Positions 1 to 5,081 of a stretch of 5,081 bases of DNA are shown one piece after another. The first letter of the stretch is position 1; each line of letters opens with the position of its first letter. Location: assembly GCA_018239705.1 (NCBI GenBank), contig JAFEGS010000097.1, positions 1-5,081 on the forward strand. The letters are read 5' to 3'. The notes under the pieces were generated by a model. That model was given only the letters and a program-made list of their open reading frames with translations. It searched no databases and was not told where the DNA came from. Origin of the DNA: Verrucomicrobiota bacterium. GTDB lineage: Bacteria; Chlamydiota; Chlamydiia; Chlamydiales; FEN-1388. The translations under genes were made by a program, and so were the position numbers.

Positions 1-467
1 CCAAGATCTATTACGCCTACCTGTTTGCGCCCATTATCGAGCTGCTTAAAGAGTATATTTTTCTCTTTGAGATCCCCATGCACAATGCCCGCCTCGTGTG
101 CGGTATCCACCCCGAAAATGACCCCTTCCATAATCTCCAGCTCTTCCTCCAGCGACAAAGGGATGAATTTTTCTAAGTTTCCGTCTCCAAGCTCCATCAC
201 AGCCGAAATCCTTTCGAATTTGTCGTCCTTTGTTGGGTAGGTAAAATAGTAATGCAGCGGCCAGATACCGGGCTTTCCATTAAGCTCAGAATGGGTTTCC
301 ATCTCCTCGAGCTCTTCTTCTACCTTTTTAGGTGTTAGTTTTTGGCTTTTACTTATAGCCACTCGCTGAGCCGTTTTGCCATTGAGATCTATTGGTAGAC
401 GAGTAGCAGTTCGTATTTTTTTTGAAGCGCCTTTGTCAATTTTATGATTGTCGCCTATATGAACATG
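1..467 (-). other. Protein kinase domain, N-lobe and start of C-lobe (residues ~1180-1334)
   Basis: Kinase motifs occur in the expected order. A degenerate glycine loop lies at residues 1189-1203 (IDKGASKK..., only G1192 kept). The beta-3 strand is VAISK at 1215-1219, so the ATP-anchoring Lys is probably K1219, one place later than in VAxK. A Glu-rich helix C spans about 1226-1241. The hinge is MELGDGNL at 1270-1277, and the catalytic loop is HGDLKEKN at 1309-1316, with Asp1311 as base, Lys1313, and metal ligand Asn1316. The metal-binding Asp1333 sits in DLG. HGD replaces HRD, a variant frequent in bacterial eukaryote-like kinases. Lacking the HRD Arg, it probably does not depend on activation-loop phosphorylation. 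The activation segment and helices F-I lie outside the window. The residues seen predict an active enzyme, with the shifted Lys and poor glycine loop as the main doubts. Confidence 0.9.
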
Positions 468-3400
468 CTGGCCTTCCACAAAGACTGTTTTGTCGGTTTT
501 TCCCTTCTTTGAAAAATAGGGTATGGTGTTTTCCTGGAGGCGCGGTACCTCGATTTCAATAAGAGCTGCGCACCTGAGCTGTTCTTTTTGCGATAATCCA
601 TGAAGCTTTGACGCGCTAGCTTGAGATACCTGATCGTAGCGTAGCATGAGCCGAGTGAATAACGGCCCCTTTTCTTGCCTTAACTCTTCAATTAATTTGC
701 CGATTCTACTTTCTGGACAGTCATCTATTCTGCGTCGAAGCTCTTGCCCGATATCTCCCATCGGTACAACAGGCTTTGGCATCTCTTGCTTTAAGGCTTT
801 AACGACACTGCTAATAGGTTTATATCCCTTCATCAAGTTCATCTTTGCAGCTTCATCAGCTACTCTTGTATGTATGTGGACAGTGTTTGTACTTTTGCCA
901 TCACATACGTGAAGCGTGTATGCTCCCTCCTTCTCCTTGTACAATCCATACCACTGCGCTTTATCGCCGTTAGGAAGCCTTTTTAGCGCCTGTAGTTCCT
1001 GCTCAAAAGAGCTTTTCTCCATTGTGAGCCTGTTTAATTGAGCCTCTTGACTGTCACATCGATCTTTAGCCTCTCTCAGTTTCAAATAATTGGACGGTTT
1101 TCCAAATCTATATGCAGAGGCTACCTCATCCATTGTAGCAAACGACCGCTCGAGTTCCGGGACATACAACTTGGCTGTTGTAGGATCAATAATAACTCTG
1201 TGAGATATGCCTGGAGCAAGGTCGCAAAGGAGGTATTCATTTTTCTCTGCAGAGCGAGGGTCTTGAGGCACAACCACCCAGCTGTTGGTATTTGGCTCGC
1301 TATTAAAAAATTTATTTAGATTATCAAAATCCTCTTTAGCTGTCTTTTCCCCAATATTTCGAAAGAAAGGCAGATGCTGGATTTCACTGCGTTTGTTTTC
1401 AACGCTTCGTGCGTTGCTCTCGATGATCTTATAGTTTTTTCCAAGGTTTTCGACTTTGCTTTGGCTGAGAAGCCTCTTTTCTAATGTCTCTCCCTCAAGA
1501 CCAGATAGCAACTCAATAGATTCTTTTGATGTAGTGTCTAATTTTTTAGCTGTAATATTCTTCTCATCTACGTAGAGTAGGTAAAATAGCTCTTGGCCAT
1601 TCGCAGATGGCTCTGAACAGATAGCATAGGTAACTTGCGGCAGCTGCCTTAAAACGACTGCGCGCTGTTTCAGCTCCTTTTCCACATACTCTTTTTTTCC
1701 ACTGCCCTGTAGCTTAGCCAGCAGCTTCATTCGTGCATCTTTAAGCCCTTTCAGATCAGTGAGAGGGGTTAAGCGCAAGCCGGCGATTTTTTCTTGCAGC
1801 TGTTCGGCGCTGTCGCTGTCTGTAACCGGAAATGTTTTTTGTTCTATTCTGCCATTCTTGAGACAGGTAACTACGAGGTTATTACCCGATTGTGAGACAA
1901 GGTAGTGGTTATCTGCCATACTCCCCAGTATCTTGATATACCCCTCTAAGGCGATTTTTGGCTTTTCATTCCATAAATCTCCGCTTTCCTTTTTAAATGT
2001 CCCGATAGTTGCATCAATCGCTTTTTGCTTGGCTACTTCTGCTGCAATCTCTTCTCCCAGCTCTTTGAGCGACTTTGTATTCTTCAGGAAGGTATTTGAA
2101 AAGTCTTCAAAGGTATAGGTTTCAACTGTCTCGCCACTTACTTGTATCCGTCCGGTAGCCTGGACAGCTACTTTGTATGCTTTGGCATCATCGCCGTACC
2201 GTAAAAGACCCCAGGTCTTTTGGTGAATCACCATTTTGATGCCTTCAGCATCTTGTGAGATGGTAAAATACTCTTTTCCCGTCTCACACCTCTCTTGAGT
2301 TGTGATTCTCTCAGGCTTGTGAACGTCATCTCCTGACTCTAAAAACTTTTCTAGATTCTTTTCGAGTCTATCTTGGACAATTGCCTGCCGGTGAGAGAGG
2401 TACCCTTCAGCTCGCATATGGGCGATAAGCTCTTTCCCCAGTTTTGTCTCTCCCAAGTAGCAGCTTCCCTCCTTGAAAGTAACAGGGGCTGTTTTTGGCT
2501 CAAGGCCCACGCGTCGCTGTGAGACATAGAGCTGTCCTCTATCATCCTTCCACAAAAGAAAGCTATCCTGGTGCTTATTCAGTACCTTCTCAGCAGCATC
2601 TTGAGTCCTACAGTTCGATTCATCAGCAGCAATCACATTGTAGATATGATCTGAGGCTTCTAGTTGTTCTAGAAATTGCGAAAATGAATCAGCAACACGG
2701 CCCCCATACTTAATTCGACCATTAGGCTCAACAGTGATTCGATGGGAACCCATCAAGATAGTCCCTTTGGTACCATCCCCTTTGTCATAGCTCATGTAAT
2801 GGCTACTAAAGAGAAAATCTTCGTTCGGCCCTCTTGATGTATCTGCTTTGCCTCGTAGATCCATCTCTGCTGCTGTTTCATGCCCACGAATTGGCCGTAT
2901 CGTATAGGGCGTTGGCAGTATATCCAAAAAGGGATCAAAGATTTGGCTTAACTCATTGTCATCGCACCAGAAGGCGTGCTTTTGTATCTTCTGCATCTCT
3001 TCAAGCTGCTTATCTATCTCCCCTACTTCGTGCAGGCGAAGTAGGCTCGTTGATTCTTTGGCTACTTCCTTCAAGAATTCCTCTTTTGTTCTGTCGCTGA
3101 AGGTATTATCTCCAATGGTAAAGCTGTAGGACCTCTCCTTATCTGCACCCGGTACGTAGGGAAAATCTCGTATCTCGCCGCCTGGAAAGAGGACATGCAG
3201 CCTCTTTTGCACCCCATCATTCGAGAAGGCATAGGTGCCTGCTATTCTGTTTTCGCCATTGTTGATGCTCTTTGTAAAATGGTCGTAGAGCCCCGAGAGT
3301 CTATTTTTGGCCTCTTGTGGCGTACTGCCACTTGCCTCTACCAGCCTGTTAAGCCTGGCTGTTGCTCGATTGTGCACTGTAGCAGGCATCTCCATCAGAC

Positions 3401-4004
3401 TCTCGAGATGCTTATCAATATGAGTAACTTTTTTCCCATGCAGCAGATCAAGTAGGTCCTGACAAAATGACTGCAGATCCTCTGGAACTTTATCTGACAC
3501 CTTTTGAGGCAGCATTTCGCCTACTTTTTTGGCTGCTTCGGTTAGGATTTTTTTGAAATTATCTGCATTAATAGTATAATTTAAATTTTTATCTGCATAG
3601 GGCTGAAATTCCTTCATCGCAGCCTCGCCCACTTTCTTTGAAACCCCTAATACAATCAGTGCCTGCTTCAGATCAGTTTCATTGGCCACGAGCTTTCCTT
3701 CGCTAAAGGTTACGGCGAACTTCGCCTGCTTGGCCTTTACCTCTTTTACTAACAGGGCAATATTATTGACGGCAGCATAGTTATTTCTTGTTGCAAAGGC
3801 TTTTGCATCTTTTCCAATAAGAAACTCTCTTCCTTTGAACTTCACAATGGCCTTGCCTTCAAAGCAGCAGGCCCAAAGCCGCTCGACGCAGTTTAACCGG
3901 GAGGCATCATAGGCGCGTATACCTCTGTGATTACCCGCAACATCTATCTCTTTGAATATGTATTCTTGGCCTGGTCGTAATTCTGGCAGTGGATCTGATT
4001 GCAT
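1..4004 (-). CDS. Giant multi-module protein with C-terminal Ser/Thr protein kinase domain (3' end outside the window)
   Basis: The frame is open from ATG at 4004 to the left edge: 1334 complete codons, no stop and no frameshift. The start is supported by a GAGAGG Shine-Dalgarno 6 nt upstream. No signal peptide or membrane segment is visible, so the protein is probably soluble. Residues 1-40 are a short N-terminus. Residues about 41-1075 hold nine diverged beta-rich modules. Residues 321-341 and 973-1010 look like coiled coils. Residues 1080-1175 are a charged helical linker. From about 1180 a protein kinase domain begins, with HGDLKxxN at 1309-1316 and DLG at 1333-1335 where the window cuts it. 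The kinase would transfer phosphate from ATP to Ser/Thr of an unseen target. A secreted, host-directed effector is inferred from architecture alone. No close relative is recognised by name. The kinase call is firm; the role of the rest is not. Confidence 0.9.
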   Translation of the reverse strand, partial: MQSDPLPELRPGQEYIFKEIDVAGNHRGIRAYDASRLNCVERLWACCFEGKAIVKFKGREFLIGKDAKAFATRNNYAAVNNIALLVKEVKAKQAKFAVTFSEGKLVANETDLKQALIVLGVSKKVGEAAMKEFQPYADKNLNYTINADNFKKILTEAAKKVGEMLPQKVSDKVPEDLQSFCQDLLDLLHGKKVTHIDKHLESLMEMPATVHNRATARLNRLVEASGSTPQEAKNRLSGLYDHFTKSINNGENRIAGTYAFSNDGVQKRLHVLFPGGEIRDFPYVPGADKERSYSFTIGDNTFSDRTKEEFLKEVAKESTSLLRLHEVGEIDKQLEEMQKIQKHAFWCDDNELSQIFDPFLDILPTPYTIRPIRGHETAAEMDLRGKADTSRGPNEDFLFSSHYMSYDKGDGTKGTILMGSHRITVEPNGRIKYGGRVADSFSQFLEQLEASDHIYNVIAADESNCRTQDAAEKVLNKHQDSFLLWKDDRGQLYVSQRRVGLEPKTAPVTFKEGSCYLGETKLGKELIAHMRAEGYLSHRQAIVQDRLEKNLEKFLESGDDVHKPERITTQERCETGKEYFTISQDAEGIKMVIHQKTWGLLRYGDDAKAYKVAVQATGRIQVSGETVETYTFEDFSNTFLKNTKSLKELGEEIAAEVAKQKAIDATIGTFKKESGDLWNEKPKIALEGYIKILGSMADNHYLVSQSGNNLVVTCLKNGRIEQKTFPVTDSDSAEQLQEKIAGLRLTPLTDLKGLKDARMKLLAKLQGSGKKEYVEKELKQRAVVLRQLPQVTYAICSEPSANGQELFYLLYVDEKNITAKKLDTTSKESIELLSGLEGETLEKRLLSQSKVENLGKNYKIIESNARSVENKRSEIQHLPFFRNIGEKTAKEDFDNLNKFFNSEPNTNSWVVVPQDPRSAEKNEYLLCDLAPGISHRVIIDPTTAKLYVPELERSFATMDEVASAYRFGKPSNYLKLREAKDRCDSQEAQLNRLTMEKSSFEQELQALKRLPNGDKAQWYGLYKEKEGAYTLHVCDGKSTNTVHIHTRVADEAAKMNLMKGYKPISSVVKALKQEMPKPVVPMGDIGQELRRRIDDCPESRIGKLIEELRQEKGPLFTRLMLRYDQVSQASASKLHGLSQKEQLRCAALIEIEVPRLQENTIPYFSKKGKTDKTVFVEGQHVHIGDNHKIDKGASKKIRTATRLPIDLNGKTAQRVAISKSQKLTPKKVEEELEEMETHSELNGKPGIWPLHYYFTYPTKDDKFERISAVMELGDGNLEKFIPLSLEEELEIMEGVIFGVDTAHEAGIVHGDLKEKNILFKQLDNGRKQVGVIDL
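780..3884 (-). repeat. Array of nine diverged, SH2-like beta-rich modules (residues ~41-1075)
   Basis: A core recurs: an aromatic residue, a strand, a turn rich in Asp/Gly/Asn, a second strand, a third strand, then an amphipathic helix with Phe/Leu. The opening tetrads are WACC (44), YAFS (258), FLFS (397), FLLW (482), FTIS (580), YLVS (701), YAIC (793), WVVV (909) and WYGL (1018). The spacings are 214, 139, 85, 98, 121, 92, 116 and 109 residues. The clearest modules are 8 (WVVVPQDPRSAEKNEYLL, later HRVIID and SFATMDEV) and 9 (WYGLYKEKEGAYTLHV, later ISSVVKALKQ). They follow the SH2 order FLVRxS...gxYxLsv...H..I...F.sl..Lv. The invariant SH2 Arg (fourth tetrad position) is absent in all nine. 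The repetition is visible by eye; the SH2 assignment is inference, and another small alpha/beta fold is possible. Confidence 0.45.
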
Positions 4005-4010
4005 CTTGTA

Positions 4011-4016
4011 CCTCTC
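4011..4016 (-). promoter_or_regulatory. Ribosome binding site of the kinase gene
   Basis: The minus strand reads GAGAGG, followed by the 6-nt spacer TACAAG and then ATG at 4004. This purine-rich match to the 16S anti-Shine-Dalgarno end fixes the start of the long frame at 4004. Confidence 0.7.
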
Positions 4017-4039
4017 TCAGCTTATCTTCATCTTATCAA

Positions 4040-4057
4040 ATTATAATTTTATTTATA
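4040..4057 (-). promoter_or_regulatory. Candidate -10 region(s) for the kinase gene
   Basis: On the minus strand a perfect TATAAT lies at 4045-4040 and a TATAAA at 4057-4052, within an AT-rich stretch 36-50 nt before the start codon. Neither has a recognisable TTGACA-like box at 16-18 bp: the matching positions read AAAAAA and GTACAA. The A-tract could act as an UP-like or bent element. AT-rich DNA gives TATAAT matches by chance, so this is only a candidate. Confidence 0.35.
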
Positions 4058-4091
4058 TGCATTTTTTTTGGGGATTGTACTCGCTTTATCT

Positions 4092-4123
4092 TGCGCAAAA
4101 ATGGCTTTTTCCATTTTTGCGCA
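4092..4123. repeat. Perfect 13-bp inverted repeat (hairpin or operator) in the divergent region
   Basis: The arms are TGCGCAAAAATGG (4092-4104) and CCATTTTTGCGCA (4111-4123), perfectly complementary, with a 6-nt loop CTTTTT. Both flanking genes point away from it, and neither strand has a T-run right after the stem, so it is not an ordinary terminator for either. It ends 35 bp upstream of the -10 candidates of the kinase gene and about 120 bp from the promoter of the other gene. This suits an operator for the kinase gene, a leader hairpin, or a dispersed palindromic element. Confidence 0.8.
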
Positions 4124-4242
4124 GAATTGAAATAGACACAGGAGTATTCCAAGGCATTCCAGGCACAGGAAATTAGAACGAATTTTTGAAAAAATTAACC
4201 CAAAGGCGCTAAAGATTGGGATGGGAGTTTTCTTGAAAAGCA

Positions 4243-4271
4243 TTGTTTGCAATGGTTTTCCCGGCTATAAT
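4243..4271 (+). promoter_or_regulatory. Sigma70-type promoter of the tandem-domain gene
   Basis: A -35 box TTGTTT (4243-4248; the first three consensus positions match) and a perfect -10 TATAAT (4266-4271) are separated by exactly 17 bp. Transcription should start near 4278, giving a T-rich leader of about 32 nt before ATG 4310. A short inverted repeat CATTG-TTTG-CAATG (4241-4254) overlaps the -35 box and could be a repressor site, though its arms are only 5 bp. Confidence 0.75.
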
Positions 4272-4295
4272 CGTTTTTCGTTTTATTTTTTTAAT

Positions 4296-4300
4296 AGGAG
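4296..4300 (+). promoter_or_regulatory. Ribosome binding site deciding the start at 4310
   Basis: AGGAG lies 9 nt before ATG at 4310. An in-frame TTG at 4304 would leave only 3 nt of spacing, so ATG 4310 is the better start; it also places the family's usual Asn-Leu-Thr-Pro motif at residues 5-8. Confidence 0.8.
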
Positions 4301-4309
4301 ATATTGTTT

Positions 4310-5020
4310 ATGCAATTCATTAACCTCACACCGCTTGACATCACTATTGGGCATATGGAAAATGAGCTTTTTTATGCCGATCAGGTATTCCCAAAGAGTG
4401 AAAAAGCAGCACGTGTTACAGAGGAGACAACCCCAGCTACTCCAATTGATGGTATTGCGGTAAATAACGTTAAACTCCTTGAAGTAGAAAACCTCCCGGA
4501 GCCACAAGAAGGGGTGCGATACATTGTCAGCATGCCTGTGCAGCAGTTTGCTACAGGGCGCAATGATCTAGTCTCTCCCTATTCAGAAAAGGCCGCTCGC
4601 AAGGGAAACGACATCCTTGGTGTACCGGCATTTGTGCGTTATACGGCACTTACAAAACAGCATGATGCCAAAGAGAAGACAGAGGCTCAATTCAGCAAAT
4701 TTGTAAATATGACATTCCAGGATGTGACTATTCGCACAGGGAATGAGGAGAGAAAGATCCAAAAGTCTGGTACAGTGGTAAAGATACGAACAGAGGAAAC
4801 TGATGTCGAAGAGCTGGGCGACTTCAAGTGCTATACCATACAATTTTGCGAAATAGAAAATCTTCCTGCACCACAAGAGGGTGTTATCTATATCGTTCCA
4901 ATGCCGGTAGCACAAGCAGCGGCTGACAGGAACGATGTGTATGCTGCAGATACCGGTGCGAGCGCTATTCGTGATAACGGAAGGCTTGTAGCTTTCACTG
5001 CACTTGCTCGTTATGTCTAA
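4310..5020 (+). CDS. Tandem-domain protein of a function-unknown, phage- and bacteria-wide family (236 aa)
   Basis: The protein has no signal peptide or membrane helix and is probably cytosolic. It consists of two copies of one domain, residues about 2-113 and 130-236, joined by a Lys/Glu-rich linker (115-129). Matching blocks are FINLTPLDITI (3-13) and FVNMTFQDVTI (131-141); ENLPEPQEGVRYIVSMPV (60-77) and ENLPAPQEGVIYIVPMPV (183-200); GRNDLV (83-88) and DRNDVY (206-211); and closing VRYTAL and FTALARYV. From memory, single-domain relatives with the same NLTPH start, the LP-x-P-x-x-G-x-x-YIV core and an R-x-DV-x-x-P-x-TG-x-x-x-RD end occur in many bacteria and phages as hypothetical proteins; I know no established function. 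Copy 2 keeps the canonical tail (DTGASAIRDNG, 214-224), while copy 1 has diverged there. It has its own promoter and is divergent from the kinase gene, so co-transcription is excluded. Confidence 0.9.
   Translation: MQFINLTPLDITIGHMENELFYADQVFPKSEKAARVTEETTPATPIDGIAVNNVKLLEVENLPEPQEGVRYIVSMPVQQFATGRNDLVSPYSEKAARKGNDILGVPAFVRYTALTKQHDAKEKTEAQFSKFVNMTFQDVTIRTGNEERKIQKSGTVVKIRTEETDVEELGDFKCYTIQFCEIENLPAPQEGVIYIVPMPVAQAAADRNDVYAADTGASAIRDNGRLVAFTALARYV
4313..5017 (+). repeat. Internal tandem duplication within the 236-aa protein
   Basis: The best-conserved stretch is 22 codons at 4481-4546 (copy 1), repeated at 4850-4915 (copy 2), an offset of 369 bp. Protein identity is high there, but many third positions differ, so the duplication is old or was assembled from two diverged genes. 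Copy 1 also carries the hexapeptide SEKAAR twice (codons at 4397-4414 and 4583-4600) with different codons; copy 2 lacks it. Confidence 0.85.
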
Positions 5021-5028
5021 ATTACTAC

Positions 5029-5053
5029 CACAGAGCCCACAGAGATCACAGAG
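5029..5053. repeat. Three CACAGAG direct repeats with 9-bp period
   Basis: CACAGAG begins at 5029, 5038 and 5047, each copy separated by two variable bases, and its reverse complement CTCTGTG lies at 5068-5074. The period of 9 is not a multiple of helical repeat or codon structure in a gene, and the tract starts 9 bp after the stop codon. I recall similar CACAGAG-rich palindromic tracts as dispersed intergenic repeats in unrelated bacteria, which would make this a REP-like mobile repeat rather than a site specific to this gene. Confidence 0.75.
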
Positions 5054-5081
5054 AGGGGTATTTCTCACTCTGTGATCTCTG
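5040..5081 (+). terminator. Hairpin after the tandem-domain gene: possible terminator or palindromic repeat, cut by window edge
   Basis: The arms CAGAGATCACAGAG (5040-5053) and CTCTGTGATCTCTG (5068-5081) are perfectly complementary over 14 bp. The stem can continue inward past one A-A mismatch through GGGG against TCTC-type pairs (two G-C, two G-T) to a TATT loop at 5059-5062. It begins 20 nt after the stop codon, where a terminator is expected. The following bases are outside the window, so a U-tract cannot be confirmed, and the stem is long and AT/GC mixed rather than GC-rich. Confidence 0.5.

Larger units (their letters stand above)
4005..4309. other. Divergent intergenic region between the kinase gene and the tandem-domain gene
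   Basis: These 305 bases separate two genes transcribed away from each other, so both promoters should lie here. They hold an AT-rich stretch (about 4031-4070) next to the kinase gene, the 13-bp inverted repeat at 4092-4123, a pair of CACAGGA repeats (4137-4143, 4164-4170) flanking two ATTCCA copies, and the promoter and ribosome binding site of the right-hand gene. Short open frames across it on both strands have no convincing ribosome binding site and no recognisable protein, so I see no gene here. Confidence 0.8.

Noticed and set aside
2351..2545. 64-codon minus-strand open frame
   Set aside because: It overlaps the long minus-strand gene in another frame, with no separate start signals.
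25..3455. Many short plus-strand open frames of 60-93 codons across the left part
   Set aside because: They all lie antisense to the continuous 1334-codon minus-strand frame, lack ribosome binding sites, and encode low-complexity Ser/Cys/Leu-rich sequence with no family resemblance.
4092..4123. Rho-independent terminator
   Set aside because: Both adjacent genes are transcribed away from it and no T-run follows the stem on either strand.
3952..4252. Open frames across the divergent intergenic region (plus 3952-4176, minus 4049-4252)
   Set aside because: They cross the 13-bp palindrome and promoter elements, encode no recognisable protein, and lack a convincing Shine-Dalgarno site.
4304..4306. 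TTG start for the tandem-domain gene
   Set aside because: It lies only 3 nt from AGGAG; ATG 4310 has proper 9-nt spacing and fits the family N-terminus.
4583..5068. 161-codon minus-strand open frame opposite the tandem-domain gene
   Set aside because: It is antisense to a protein of recognisable family with internal duplication. Its Cys/Leu/Ser-rich translation looks like a shadow, and it would begin inside the terminal hairpin.
5029..5081. CRISPR array
   Set aside because: The repeat unit is only 7 bp with 2-bp gaps, far too short for CRISPR repeats and spacers, and no cas gene is present.

Overview
The window holds two divergent genes and the intergenic region between them. The base composition looks moderate (about 40-45% GC by eye), and both genes have bacterial Shine-Dalgarno sites. 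The left four-fifths is one very long minus-strand reading frame with no stop over 1334 codons; it runs off the left edge. Its visible C-terminal part is a eukaryote-like Ser/Thr protein kinase domain. Such a large soluble protein with a host-like kinase suggests a host-associated intracellular bacterium. A Chlamydiota lineage related to Simkania, Waddlia or Parachlamydia is my first guess and a Legionella-like bacterium the second, but no marker gene settles this.

Layout: (1) Positions 1-4004, minus strand: a protein of more than 1334 residues. It has an N-terminal section, then at least nine diverged beta-rich modules spaced roughly 85-140 residues apart (the first gap is 214), then a helical or coiled-coil linker, then the kinase. 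The modules resemble SH2 domains in the order of their elements, but each lacks Arg at the position where SH2 domains bind phosphotyrosine. (2) Positions 4005-4309: a divergent intergenic region. It contains an AT-rich leader for the kinase gene, a perfect 13-bp inverted repeat at 4092-4123, and a good sigma70-type promoter (TTGTTT-17 bp-TATAAT) for the right-hand gene. (3) Positions 4310-5020, plus strand: a 236-residue protein made of two tandem copies of a roughly 105-residue domain. I recognise this domain as a function-unknown family common in bacteria and phages (Asn-Leu-Thr-Pro start, LP-x-PQEG-x-x-YIV core). (4) Positions 5021-5081: three CACAGAG direct repeats at 9-bp spacing that run into a perfect 14-bp inverted repeat cut by the window edge. 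This is either a dispersed palindromic element or the terminator of the right-hand gene.

Nothing in the sequence proves that the two genes work together; they share only the divergent control region. The most notable object is the kinase gene: a scaffold of possible pseudo-SH2 modules fused to a kinase is a plausible secreted, host-directed signalling protein.
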